Shown: piece after piece, positions 8,491 through 16,859 of the stretch | Position numbering within the stretch: position 1 is the stretch's first letter | Layout of the letters: every line of letters starts with the position of its first letter | Source: Jejuia sp049889775 | GTDB taxonomy: Bacteria > Bacteroidota > Bacteroidia > Flavobacteriales > Flavobacteriaceae | Direction of reading: 5' to 3' | Length of the DNA stretch: 64,000 nt | Assembly: GCA_049889775.1 (NCBI GenBank) | Contig: JBMHCT010000047.1 | Coordinates: 1 to 64,000, forward strand | Notes under the pieces: model-generated | The model's input: only the letters and a program-made list of their open reading frames with translations | What the model was told of the DNA's origin: nothing | Database searches by the model: none | Program-made: the position numbers and the translations under genes

Positions 8491-8955
8491 TTAAAACATA
8501 CCTGAACCAGCACCAATTGCAATACCAAAAATTATAATCAAATAAAGTGCAATGATTGCTATTGTAAAAATGGCGATAAACTTGTAGTGTGATTTCAAAT
8601 TTTTAAAGGCGTCAACAAATTCTTCATTATTATCATTTTTTAATGCGTTTTTCATACTTCTTGAAAACCTAAATAAGTATAGTACAGGAAATAGGTAAAC
8701 CAAAGCAATGATTATATAGAATAGCGCTACTCCAAATGAATAGCCATATCTAAAGGCTGGATCTTCATCACCCCAAGCTAAAGGGGATCCTGCATTTATC
8801 GAAGCCATAAAAATTCCCAAAACAATCATAAATCCAATGCCTATAAATCCCATTATAGATAAAAAGTAAGACCATTTGGACGTCTCACCGAGATATCCTT
8901 TAATTTTTTGATTTACATCAAGTTCAAAACTATCAAAAGCTGATTTTTGCTCCAT
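8491..8955 (-). CDS. DUF5362 family membrane protein
   Basis: About 154 residues with three or four hydrophobic segments (residues about 30-52, 75-98 and 125-150 of the chosen form) and an N-terminal soluble stretch beginning MEQKSAFDSFELD. It resembles DUF5362 proteins of Bacteroidota, which have no assigned function. I chose the ATG at 8955 rather than the in-frame TTG at 8970. The ATG lies just after the rocD stop, while the TTG would overlap that gene by 11 bases. It is probably co-transcribed with rocD, but no functional link is evident. Confidence 0.7.
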   Translation of the reverse strand: MEQKSAFDSFELDVNQKIKGYLGETSKWSYFLSIMGFIGIGFMIVLGIFMASINAGSPLAWGDEDPAFRYGYSFGVALFYIIIALVYLFPVLYLFRFSRSMKNALKNDNNEEFVDAFKNLKSHYKFIAIFTIAIIALYLIIIFGIAIGAGSGMF

Positions 8956-8959
8956 AAAT

Positions 8960-10240
8960 TTAATCCTCAAATTGTTTTAAGGTTGTAATAATAATCGAAA
9001 CACAATCTAATAATTGCTCTTTATTCATCACTAACGGCGGTGCAAATCTAATAATGTTACCATGGGTTGGTTTTGCTAGAAGTCCGTTATCTCTTAAAGC
9101 CAAACAAATATCCCAAGCCTTATTGCTTTGTTCCTCATCATTAATAACAATTGCATTCAAAAGTCCTTTTCCTCTAACCAGATTTACTATTTTACTATTC
9201 ACTATATATTTATCAAGTTCTTCTCTAAAAAGTGCACCAAGCTTGTATGCGTTTTCAGCTAAGTTTTCATCCTGAATTACCTCTAAAGCTGCAATAGCCA
9301 CTGCTGCAGCTATGGGGTTACCGCCAAATGTGCTTCCATGGTTGCCAGGTCTAATCACGCTCATAATAGAATCATTAGCTAATACAGCACTAACTGGGTA
9401 AGCTCCGCCACTCAAGGCTTTTCCGAGAATTAAAACATCAGGTTTTACGTCTGGAGTGCCCTCACAATTTTTAGTTTTACATTTACAATTACCACAAGTT
9501 GCTAGTAATCTTCCAGTTCGAGCAATACCAGTTTGCACTTCATCAGCTATAAACAGTACATTATATTTTTCACAAAGTGCTTTAGCTGCAACTAAGTAAC
9601 CTTCGCTTGGTAAATAAACACCAGCCTCACCTTGAATAGGCTCTACTAAAAATCCAGCAATATTGGGATTATTTTTAAGTGCTTCTTCTAGTACCAATAA
9701 ATTATCATATTCAATTTTTATGAAACCTTTGGTGAAGGGGCCAAAATTTTGGCGAGCTACAGGGTCGTTTGAAAATGAAATAATTGTTGTGGTTCTCCCA
9801 TGAAAATTGTTCTCGCAAACAATAATTTCTGCTTCGTTTTCATTAATACCCTTTACTTCATAAGCCCACTTTCTTGCAATTTTAAGTGCAGTTTCTACGG
9901 CCTCAGCTCCCGTATTCATAGGTAAAAGCTTATCAAAGCCAAAAAGTTCTGTAGCATACTTTTCATATTTACCCAATATGTCATTGTAAAAAGCCCTTGA
10001 AGTCAATGTTAAAACTTCAGCTTGAGATTTTAAAGCATTAACAATTTTTGGGTGACAATGTCCTTGATTTACAGCGGAATACGCCGATAAGAAATCATAA
10101 TACTTTTTGCCTTCAACATCCCAAACATAAACACCTTCACCACGTTGTAAAACAACAGGCAGAGGATGATAGTTGTGAGCGCCATACTTGTTTTCTAATG
10201 CAATTGCTTGCTCTGAGGTTAATTGTTTTAAAACAGCCAT
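8960..10240 (-). CDS. rocD: Ornithine aminotransferase
   Basis: A 426-residue class III PLP-dependent transaminase. It converts ornithine and 2-oxoglutarate to glutamate-5-semialdehyde and glutamate, linking arginine breakdown to proline and glutamate. Visible features are the early NQGHCHPKI, the FHGRTTTIISFSND motif, the LFIADEVQTGIARTG cofactor strand, and the lysine-bearing ILGKALSGGAYPVSAV. The cysteine-rich insertion CGNCKCKTKNC just before the PLP lysine region is typical of Bacteroidota ornithine transaminases, as far as I recall. The DUF5362 gene follows 4 bases downstream. Confidence 0.93.
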   Translation of the reverse strand: MAVLKQLTSEQAIALENKYGAHNYHPLPVVLQRGEGVYVWDVEGKKYYDFLSAYSAVNQGHCHPKIVNALKSQAEVLTLTSRAFYNDILGKYEKYATELFGFDKLLPMNTGAEAVETALKIARKWAYEVKGINENEAEIIVCENNFHGRTTTIISFSNDPVARQNFGPFTKGFIKIEYDNLLVLEEALKNNPNIAGFLVEPIQGEAGVYLPSEGYLVAAKALCEKYNVLFIADEVQTGIARTGRLLATCGNCKCKTKNCEGTPDVKPDVLILGKALSGGAYPVSAVLANDSIMSVIRPGNHGSTFGGNPIAAAVAIAALEVIQDENLAENAYKLGALFREELDKYIVNSKIVNLVRGKGLLNAIVINDEEQSNKAWDICLALRDNGLLAKPTHGNIIRFAPPLVMNKEQLLDCVSIIITTLKQFED

Positions 10241-10321
10241 TTTAAAAAATTTAAAATTTATGTTCGTCTTTACAACAAACTTTAAAAAATAACCATTCCT
10301 TCTGTACCTTTATTCTTCCGC

Positions 10322-10398
10322 AGAACGCGAAAAAGCAGCGTGGGAGAGAAATCATCCCTGGATAGGTACGCAATTTAGCAAATAATAACTGCTTTTAG
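10322..10398 (-). other. Structured element between the sigma operon and rocD
   Basis: Read on the minus strand, AAAAGCAG and CTGCTTTTT form an outer stem. Nested inside are GCGT with ACGC and GGGA with TCCC, and the 3' side runs into T residues. It lies just downstream of the DUF6768 stop and about 85 bases before rocD. It could be the terminator of the sigma-factor operon or a structured leader of rocD. Confidence 0.35.
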
Positions 10399-10401
10399 AA
10401 A

Positions 10402-10788
10402 TTATTCTGACAATCTACCAGAAAGCGATGAAATTTGAATTTCTAAGCGCTTAATTTCACGAGTTAAAGCATTTCTGTGAATTTGCATCCAAATGTAAAT
10501 TTTAATCATACTCATTGTGATAAAGCAGAATATACACGCACCAACCCACAGTAATAAGTCATTAGTATTTTCTATCTCCATTGTTTGAATGATACAGTAA
10601 ATCAATAATCCAAAAATGATAACATTAACAGCATTCATAATTAGGGCTATCCAAGAATTTTTCCCTTTAAAAACACCCCATAGCATCTGGAAAATGTTTT
10701 GCTCATCCAATTCATCATAAAATTTAGCTTCTTCTTGGGTTAATGTCTCTTTAATTAAGTTGTCGATATCTTCCATATTATTTTTCAT
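10402..10788 (-). CDS. DUF6768 family membrane protein, sigma-factor partner
   Basis: A 128-residue protein with an acidic N-terminal cytosolic part (MEDIDNLIKETLTQEEAKF), two hydrophobic segments at about residues 47-68 and 78-98, and an amphipathic C-terminal helix. It matches my recollection of DUF6768 proteins, which in Flavobacteriaceae often follow an ECF sigma gene. It overlaps the sigma gene by 11 bases, so translation is probably coupled. The arrangement suggests an anti-sigma-like or membrane sensor role. No zinc-binding anti-sigma motif is visible, so this is inference. Confidence 0.7.
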   Translation of the reverse strand: MKNNMEDIDNLIKETLTQEEAKFYDELDEQNIFQMLWGVFKGKNSWIALIMNAVNVIIFGLLIYCIIQTMEIENTNDLLLWVGACIFCFITMSMIKIYIWMQIHRNALTREIKRLEIQISSLSGRLSE

Positions 10789-11341
10789 GACTATATTGTT
10801 TTAAAAGTTGTTTTAATTTTTCTCTTCCGTGGAATAATCTTGACTTTGTAGTTCCAACGGATATATTTAACGATGTACTAATTTCTTTCAAAGAATATTC
10901 TTCTTTATAAAATAACTGAAGTACTACTTGCTGGTGCTTCGGTAATATTTTAAATGCCTCCATGAGTTTTGATTTTATTATTGATTTTTCATCCAAAATA
11001 TAATGTTCATCAATGTCGGTAGACTGTTCTCGTTTAAGGTGTTCTAGGTGCTTTTTATTGCGACTTTGTTTGTTTAACCAGTCGATTGATTTATTACAAA
11101 CAATCCGTAGCGACCAACTCGCAAAACTTTCTGGTTTTTCTAAACCTTCAATTTTATTAATGATTACGCTCCAACTATCTTGGGCAATATCTTTAGCTTC
11201 ATCTGCATCTTTTACCAACCAATATGCCTTTTCACAAAAGGGCTTATGCCAACGCCTCACCAGTTGGTTTAGTGCTTGTTGATTTCCATTTTGAAAATCA
11301 ATCACAAGTTTTGTGTCACTATTTAAATTGGTTTTTGACAT
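10778..11341 (-). CDS. ECF-type RNA polymerase sigma factor
   Basis: A 187-residue sigma-70 family factor of the extracytoplasmic-function class. Region 2 spans about residues 22-92 (KDADEAKDIAQDSWSVIINK, then FASWSLRIVCNKSIDWLNK). Region 4 spans about 125-180, with LPKHQQVVLQLFYKEEYS and the helix-turn-helix SLNISVGTTKSRLFHGREKL. It should direct RNA polymerase to a stress or envelope regulon that cannot be defined here. It is transcribed with a small membrane protein and is divergent from rlmD with a 122-base gap. Confidence 0.92.
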   Translation of the reverse strand: MSKTNLNSDTKLVIDFQNGNQQALNQLVRRWHKPFCEKAYWLVKDADEAKDIAQDSWSVIINKIEGLEKPESFASWSLRIVCNKSIDWLNKQSRNKKHLEHLKREQSTDIDEHYILDEKSIIKSKLMEAFKILPKHQQVVLQLFYKEEYSLKEISTSLNISVGTTKSRLFHGREKLKQLLKQYSHEK

Positions 11342-11451
11342 TAATTTTTGCGTTGCTATATTAAAGACGATGGAAAACTTAAAAGGTTCATTTCTTAGTT
11401 AATTTTATTAAAGATAATTTAAATATCAGGCGGTTTATTTCATGCTATTGT

Positions 11452-11459
11452 TATTTTTG
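11452..11459 (+). promoter_or_regulatory. rlmD promoter -7 element, near-leaderless start
   Basis: TATTTTTG matches TAnnTTTG and ends only 4 bases before the rlmD ATG at 11464. Transcription would begin at or within a few bases of the start codon. Confidence 0.5.
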
Positions 11460-11463
11460 CAGC

Positions 11464-12873
11464 ATGCCAAGAAAGAAGCGACATCTTGTTTTTGAAAACC
11501 TAGAAGTTATTGATGCTGGTGCAAAAGGAAAAACCGTTGCTAAAGCGCCAGACGGGAAAGTAGTTTTCTTGCCCAATGCTGTTCCTGGTGATGTTGTAGA
11601 TGTAAAAACATTTAAAAAACGGAAAGCCTTTTACGAGGGAAAAGCAACCAATTTCCACAAACTTTCAGAGAAACGCGTAAATCCTAAATGCGATTATTTT
11701 GGTACTTGTGGAGGCTGTAAATGGCAGGATATGGGTTATGAGCATCAGTTGTATTATAAGCAAAAAGAAGTCATAAATAACCTAACCAGAATAGGGCATG
11801 TAGAGCTTCCTGAAGTTACCCCAATTCTAGGTTCCAAAAAGCAATATTTCTATCGCAATAAAATGGAATTTTCTTTTAGTGACAGTAGGTGGTTGACTTT
11901 AGATGAAATTCGATCTGATAAAGATTTAGGCGATAAAAATGCACTCGGATTTCATATTCCTGGAATGTGGGATAAGATTTTAGATATTGAAACCTGTCAT
12001 CTTCAACGCGATCCTTCAAATGCTATAAGAAATGCGGTAAAACAGTTTGCAGTTGAAAATGATTTAGAATTTTTTAACACACGAAACCAAACCGGATTTT
12101 TAAGAACAATGATGATTCGCACATCTACTACTGGAGATGTGATGGTTTTAGTACAGTTCTTCAAAGAAGATTTTGAAAAGCGTGAATTACTGTTGAATTT
12201 TATTTCTGAAGAATTTCCTGAAATTACATCATTATTATATGTGATTAACGGCAAGGGCAACGATACAATTTATGATCAAGAGGTTATTTGCTATAAAGGA
12301 CAAGATCATATTTTTGAAGAAATGGAAGGGCTAAAGTTCAAAATTAATGCGAAGTCTTTTTATCAAACTAATTCAGAACAGGCTTACGAATTGTATAAAA
12401 TCACCAGAGATTTTGCAGGACTATCGGGCAGTGAGTTGGTTTATGATTTATATACCGGCACCGGCACCATTGCCCAATTCGTATCAAAAAAAGCTAAAAA
12501 AGTAATTGGTGTGGAGTCGGTTCCAGACGCTATTTTGGCAGCAAAAGAAAATGCACAATTAAACGGCATAAATAACGTTGAATTCTTTGTTGGAGATATG
12601 AAACAAGTGTTTAATGACTCGTTTATAGAAACACATGGGCAACCTGACGTAGTAATTACAGATCCTCCTCGGGATGGCATGCATAAAGATGTAGTAGGGC
12701 AATTATTAAAATTAGGAGCCCAAAAAATTGTTTATGTAAGTTGTAATAGTGCTACTCAGGCTAGAGATTTAGCATTGCTAGACACTATGTATAAAGTAAC
12801 CAAAGTGCAACCTGTTGATATGTTTCCACAAACGTTTCATGTAGAAAATGTAGTGTTGTTAGAAAAAAGATAG
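11464..12873 (+). CDS. rlmD: 23S rRNA (uracil-5-)-methyltransferase RlmD
   Basis: A 469-residue SAM-dependent RNA m5U methyltransferase of the RlmD/RumA group, which modifies 23S rRNA. A TRAM-like domain occupies about residues 10-65. Iron-sulfur cluster cysteines are C76, C82, C85 and C178. The SAM site is LVYDLYTGTGTIAQF near residue 325, followed by the TDPPRDGMH motif and the catalytic cysteine loop VYVSCNSATQARDL near 425. Family annotation is firm. Whether the target is U1939 or another uridine cannot be told from sequence. It heads an operon with the DUF6452 and DUF6048 genes. Confidence 0.93.
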   Translation: MPRKKRHLVFENLEVIDAGAKGKTVAKAPDGKVVFLPNAVPGDVVDVKTFKKRKAFYEGKATNFHKLSEKRVNPKCDYFGTCGGCKWQDMGYEHQLYYKQKEVINNLTRIGHVELPEVTPILGSKKQYFYRNKMEFSFSDSRWLTLDEIRSDKDLGDKNALGFHIPGMWDKILDIETCHLQRDPSNAIRNAVKQFAVENDLEFFNTRNQTGFLRTMMIRTSTTGDVMVLVQFFKEDFEKRELLLNFISEEFPEITSLLYVINGKGNDTIYDQEVICYKGQDHIFEEMEGLKFKINAKSFYQTNSEQAYELYKITRDFAGLSGSELVYDLYTGTGTIAQFVSKKAKKVIGVESVPDAILAAKENAQLNGINNVEFFVGDMKQVFNDSFIETHGQPDVVITDPPRDGMHKDVVGQLLKLGAQKIVYVSCNSATQARDLALLDTMYKVTKVQPVDMFPQTFHVENVVLLEKR

Positions 12874-12881
12874 TAGCACCA

Positions 12882-13436
12882 ATGATAAAGAAATTAAGTG
12901 TTTTCATAATAATCTTGGGAGGTATCCTTATCGGAATTTACAGTTGTGAGCGAGATGATTTATGTCCTGAAACCACACAAACTACCGCAAGTGTGGTTAT
13001 AGAAACCTTTGATGCTCTAGATCCAGAACAAAATAAAAATGTATTCGGTCTTCGTATTCAAGGTATTGATAATGATGAAGTTTTAGAAGGTTATGATGTA
13101 GTATCTAGTGGATCGCTTGTCTTACCGTTACGCACAGATGCTGATGAAACGCAGTATCGATTGCATCAAGATTACGAGGTTGATGATAATGACACGCCAG
13201 ACGACCCAAGCGACGATATTTTTTTAGGTAATGAAGACATAATTACCATAACGTATATTAGAGAAGATGTATATGTATCCAGAGCTTGCGGTTACAAAAC
13301 CGTATATAATAATGTTAGGATTGTACTACAAGATGATAGTGTAGATACAGATCAATGGATAAATAGAATTCAAGCCGAAAACGACAACCAAATTGTAGAA
13401 AATGAAGCAGAGACGCATTTCAAACTATTTCATTAG
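12882..13436 (+). CDS. DUF6452 family lipoprotein
   Basis: A 184-residue predicted lipoprotein: a hydrophobic leader followed by GIYSC with C22 as the lipidation site. The mature part is acidic and rich in Asp/Asn, with an Ig- or beta-sandwich-like spacing of strands, and contains two more conserved cysteines (C27, and the ACGY cysteine near residue 139). It matches DUF6452 as I recall it, a family found directly after rlmD in Flavobacteriaceae. It overlaps the next gene by 35 bases, so the two are translationally linked. Function unknown. Confidence 0.75.
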   Translation: MIKKLSVFIIILGGILIGIYSCERDDLCPETTQTTASVVIETFDALDPEQNKNVFGLRIQGIDNDEVLEGYDVVSSGSLVLPLRTDADETQYRLHQDYEVDDNDTPDDPSDDIFLGNEDIITITYIREDVYVSRACGYKTVYNNVRIVLQDDSVDTDQWINRIQAENDNQIVENEAETHFKLFH

Positions 13437-14151
13437 CCTTGGAATAGTCATTTTGGTTTGTGCTCCGTTGCAATCTCAAAATGATACCATCCCAAATGTT
13501 GCAAACGACTCTACAGTTGTTAAATTAAAATACGGATTGCGTGTTGGTGCCGATACAGGCAAACTTATAAGAAGTTTTTTAGATGATAATTATACTGGTA
13601 TAGAGCTTATAGCCGACTATCGTATCACCAAAAAATTGTATATCGCTGGAGAGTTAGGTAATGAAGAACGTATTGTAACCACAGATTTTCTAAACACAAC
13701 AACAAAAGGCAGTTACTTTAAAGCTGGTATAGATTACAATTTGTATGAAAATTGGTTAGATATGGATAATATGGTATTTTTTGGCCCACGTGTTGGGTTT
13801 AGCACTTTTAACCATACCATAAACGAATACGCTGTTTATAGTACCAATCAATATTGGGCACCTCAAAACACAGTGTCTGAACCAACCAAAATAGAGGGTT
13901 TAACCGCAATTTGGACAGAACTCATCTTAGGAATTAAAGCCGAATTATTTAACAATCTATTTTTTGGTTTAAACGCACAATTAAAAGTCCTAATTTCCGA
14001 AACTGAGCCAGAGAACTTCCAAAATATTTACATCCCAGGATTTCATAAAACCTATGATAGCACCAGAATCGGAGTAGGGTATGGCTACACACTTTCCTAT
14101 CGCATTCCTTTATATAAAAAGAATAAAGTGATAGTGCCTACGGTAGAATAA
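13402..14151 (+). CDS. DUF6048 family outer-membrane-like protein
   Basis: A 249-residue protein with a signal peptide (residues 1-26, ending PLQSQ). The body alternates polar and hydrophobic residues in a way typical of small outer-membrane beta-barrels (KLYIAGELGNEERIV, then GSYFKAGIDYNLYENW, then LFFGLNAQLKVLIS). It corresponds to DUF6048, a family of unknown function paired with DUF6452. The unusually long 35-base overlap with the upstream lipoprotein gene suggests the two act together in the outer membrane, which is inference. The 3' end is followed by a dispersed repeat. Confidence 0.75.
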   Translation: MKQRRISNYFISLGIVILVCAPLQSQNDTIPNVANDSTVVKLKYGLRVGADTGKLIRSFLDDNYTGIELIADYRITKKLYIAGELGNEERIVTTDFLNTTTKGSYFKAGIDYNLYENWLDMDNMVFFGPRVGFSTFNHTINEYAVYSTNQYWAPQNTVSEPTKIEGLTAIWTELILGIKAELFNNLFFGLNAQLKVLISETEPENFQNIYIPGFHKTYDSTRIGVGYGYTLSYRIPLYKKNKVIVPTVE

Positions 14152-14170
14152 TGCGCTTTAGAGAGTATTT

Positions 14171-14335
14171 GGGCGTTCCCACGCTGATGGCGTGGTCGGG
14201 CTTTCCGCTATATCTTTTTGCGAAGCGTCCCGAACTTGTTTCGGGATCTCATCCATATAGTATAGATCTCTATCTTAATTTAACTTTTCGTCTGGAATAG
14301 CTTCGCAAAAAGGATGCCGTTGCAATCCCTAACGC
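14171..14335 (-). repeat. Dispersed intergenic repeat, copy 3
   Basis: In reverse orientation relative to copies 1 and 2: it starts GGGCGTTCCC and ends CAATCCCTAACGC. It holds an outer stem (ATCTTTTTGCGAAG 14212-14225 against CTTCGCAAAAAGGAT 14301-14315) and an inner hairpin (TCCCGAA 14228-14234 against TTCGGGA 14240-14246). It is the most complete copy and fills the gap after the DUF6048 gene. Confidence 0.8.
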
Positions 14336-14450
14336 GGAGTATTTGACAATACATTTATGAAATCAAAATTAGTTTCACTTTTATTAATTCATTAATTATT
14401 GAGTTTTAAAAACAGTTAAATACAATTTCATACCAGTATTTATATAGTAT

Positions 14451-15305
14451 TTAAGTCAAGTTGAGTTCCAGAAAATGTTTAAATATTAAACCTCTTTCGT
14501 CTAGTAGTCTATATTTGGACTGAATGACTTTATCTAAAGAAATTTTATTTTGACAGAGTAAAAATATTTCTTCGACTGTCAAAACTACTATTCTTGAGCC
14601 ACTATCTGTAAAGTATTCCAGAGCTTTTTGCGATATTTTTGAATATGTTATAAATAAACCCTTCGAAAAATGTGACTTTGCTTTTATCTTATTCTCAAAA
14701 AGAATTAAGTCATCTTTAATGATTTCTTTTGATTTATATTTTGCTTCAACTAAGATTGTATTTCCGTCGAAAACAAAGCTACCATCTATTTGATCATGTT
14801 CTGTACGATATGATGCATTAGGCTTTAGGTTAAAGGCTTGAAATAATTTATTTAAATACTTCTCAAAACCAAAACCCTTTGCCTGTGAAGTTGGTAAACT
14901 TTCTATTTCAATAAGCAAATTTTTTAGAGATTCAAAATTAACGCTTTCTGAGGACGAATTTATAGCGACCTTTTTTGGTTTAACATCTTTACCTAACAGT
15001 TTTCTACCTATTTCATATAATTTATTAGACTGACTTTTAATATTGTCTTTTGTTAAGTTATTGTCATTCATGTAATTAATCAATAGAACAATTGCTTTCC
15101 CAACGTATGCTTCAGATTCGTCATGAATAAATGCCCTTAACATTTTTGCTTTTGATAAACCAGGATATTTTTCGTAAATCTCGTATTCAACAACATCTTT
15201 CATAAACTCATTAAATTCTCTATTAGTAAAATCAAGTACATATCCTTGCTCCATGCTAAATACTATTTCTATTAATTTTTTTTCACTAAAACTGAGTTTT
15301 GCCAT
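14451..15305 (-). CDS. Mrr-type restriction endonuclease with AbiJ-like N-terminal region
   Basis: A 284-residue protein. The C-terminal half (about 140-265) is a PD-(D/E)xK nuclease of the Mrr type: GFGFEKYLNKLFQ helix, D171/D174 in HDQIDGSF, and E187-x-K189 in LVEAKYK. Residues about 8-80 resemble the small N-terminal domains seen on abortive-infection (AbiJ-type) proteins, with GYVLDFTNREFNEFM and SKAKMLRAF. This points to phage or foreign-DNA defence, possibly against modified DNA, acting alone since no methylase is adjacent. Both assignments rest on motif recall. It is strongly AT-rich and sits beside a dispersed repeat, compatible with horizontal arrival. Confidence 0.72.
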   Translation of the reverse strand: MAKLSFSEKKLIEIVFSMEQGYVLDFTNREFNEFMKDVVEYEIYEKYPGLSKAKMLRAFIHDESEAYVGKAIVLLINYMNDNNLTKDNIKSQSNKLYEIGRKLLGKDVKPKKVAINSSSESVNFESLKNLLIEIESLPTSQAKGFGFEKYLNKLFQAFNLKPNASYRTEHDQIDGSFVFDGNTILVEAKYKSKEIIKDDLILFENKIKAKSHFSKGLFITYSKISQKALEYFTDSGSRIVVLTVEEIFLLCQNKISLDKVIQSKYRLLDERGLIFKHFLELNLT

Positions 15306-15353
15306 TTTTCAAAATCTTTATCTTATTTCCATTAATAATAAACCTATTTAAAC

Positions 15354-15387
15354 AAAAAGCAGCAACCCTAAAATAGATTACTGCTTC
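15354..15387. terminator. Imperfect terminator hairpin between the nuclease gene and dnaN
   Basis: AAAAAGCAG and CTGCTTCTT flank a loop containing CTAAAATAG, the same core as the proteorhodopsin terminator but with mismatches. It lies downstream of dnaN on the minus strand. Confidence 0.4.
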
Positions 15388-15409
15388 TTCACTATATCTA
15401 GATGCTGAG

Positions 15410-15430
15410 ATGCTGAATCGAGTTCAGCAT
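15410..15430. repeat. Palindrome downstream of dnaN
   Basis: ATGCTGAA-TCGAG-TTCAGCAT is a perfect inverted repeat 25 bases past the dnaN stop, with partial repetition of GATGCTGAG just before it. It may be a terminator hairpin or a short interspersed palindrome. Confidence 0.6.
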
Positions 15431-15454
15431 GACAGGTCTTTTTGTTGTTTATGA

Positions 15455-16573
15455 CTAGCTATTCAACATCACAGGCATTACCAACATGGTAATTTGCTCT
15501 CCATCATCCAATCCATCTACTGGTGTTAAAATACCTGCACGATTTGGCATACTCATTTCTAAACTTACATCGTCGGAGCTTAAATTATTCAACATCTCTG
15601 TTAAGAAACGTGAGTTAAAGCCAATTTGCATATCGTCGCCTTGGTAATCGCAGGTTAAACGTTCTTCGGCTTTGTTGCTGTAATCTACATCTTCCGCAGA
15701 AATATTTAATTCCGCTCCAGCAATTTTCAATCTAATTTGGTGTGTCGTTTTGTTTGAGAAAATACTAACACGACGCACAGAGTTTAAAAACTGTGTGCGA
15801 TCAATCGCTAATTTATTAGGATTCTCTTTTGGTATTACCGCTTCGTAATTAGGATATTTCCCATCAATCAAACGACAAATCAACTCTGAGTTTTCAAAAG
15901 TAAATTTGGCGTTAGAGTCGTTGTATTCAATTGTAACTTCATCTTCACTTCCTGCCAAAATACCTTTCAACAAATTCAAAGGCTTTTTAGGCATAATAAA
16001 CTCCGCTACTTGACTCGCATTTACATCTTCTCTGGTGTATTTCACCAACTTGTGCGCATCTGTAGCTACAAACGTCAACCCTTCCGTAGAAAATTGAAAA
16101 AATACACCGCTCATTACGGGGCGTAAATCGTCATTTCCTGCCGCAAAAATAGTTTTACTAATAGCGTTTGCTAAAATATCTCCAAGAATAACGGTTTTAC
16201 TTGGGTCTTCCAAAGCCACTGCTTTTGGAAATTCTGCTCCACTTGCATAGGCCAAAGCGTATTTACCATGGTTAGAGCTAATTTCAACCGTGTTGTTATC
16301 TTCAACAACAAAGGTTAAAGGTTGTTCTGGAAATGTCTTTAAGGTATCAAGTAATAATCGCGCTGGAATTGCTACACTGCCTTCGCTATCACTTTCTACA
16401 TCAAGGGTAGAGGACATCGTTGTCTCCAAATCGCTCGCTGAAACCGTCAGTTTTGTGTTATCCAATTCAAACAGGAAATTATCTAAAATAGGCAAGGTAT
16501 TAGAACTGTTAATCACACCACCTAAAACTTGTAATTGTTTTAACAAATAAGTACTTGATACTATAAATTTCAT
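15455..16573 (-). CDS. dnaN: DNA polymerase III subunit beta (sliding clamp)
   Basis: A 372-residue sliding clamp that tethers the replicative polymerase to DNA. Three repeated clamp domains of about 120 residues each are visible. The N-terminus is MKFIVSSTYLLKQLQ, LRPVMSGVFFQ and FVATDAHKLVKY lie in the second domain, and the C-terminus ends EQITMLVMPVMLNS with the conserved hydrophobic cleft residues. It is not beside dnaA, which is normal for Bacteroidota. The gene stands alone, followed by palindromes and preceded by a repeat-bearing gap. Confidence 0.97.
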   Translation of the reverse strand: MKFIVSSTYLLKQLQVLGGVINSSNTLPILDNFLFELDNTKLTVSASDLETTMSSTLDVESDSEGSVAIPARLLLDTLKTFPEQPLTFVVEDNNTVEISSNHGKYALAYASGAEFPKAVALEDPSKTVILGDILANAISKTIFAAGNDDLRPVMSGVFFQFSTEGLTFVATDAHKLVKYTREDVNASQVAEFIMPKKPLNLLKGILAGSEDEVTIEYNDSNAKFTFENSELICRLIDGKYPNYEAVIPKENPNKLAIDRTQFLNSVRRVSIFSNKTTHQIRLKIAGAELNISAEDVDYSNKAEERLTCDYQGDDMQIGFNSRFLTEMLNNLSSDDVSLEMSMPNRAGILTPVDGLDDGEQITMLVMPVMLNS

Positions 16574-16631
16574 TCGTTAGTATTTAATTTATTTAGTCTA
16601 TTGTATGCTATATTGTAAAACTATTTTCAGT

Positions 16632-16752
16632 TGTCAGTTCGAGTGGATTTTGCGATTGTAATGAGCAAAATTTGTATCGAGAACAAGAATGTTTACGTTT
16701 CCTTAACTTCTCGATACGATTTTTAAAAAAATAAAAATCACTCGAAGTGACA
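16632..16752. repeat. Nested inverted repeat upstream of dnaN
   Basis: Outer arms TTCGAGTGGATTTT (16638-16651) and AAAATCACTCGAA (16734-16746), inner arms GTATCGAGAA (16674-16683) and TTCTCGATAC (16708-16717). It fills the gap between dnaN and gldG and differs from the GGGATTG...CGCCC family. It looks like a second class of interspersed palindromic element. Confidence 0.65.
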
Positions 16753-16859
16753 TCAGATTTTATTTCAATTTAAACTCCCTAAAAGGTGTTTCATTTTAAT
16801 AATAGATACCTACAAATATATCTCAAAGTAGCGTTTTATCGAAACAAACTTATTAACAG

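Noticed and set aside
8956..8970. TTG start for the DUF5362 gene, overlapping rocD
   Set aside because: The ATG at 8955 directly follows the rocD stop codon and gives a normal N-terminus. The TTG form adds five residues inside rocD.
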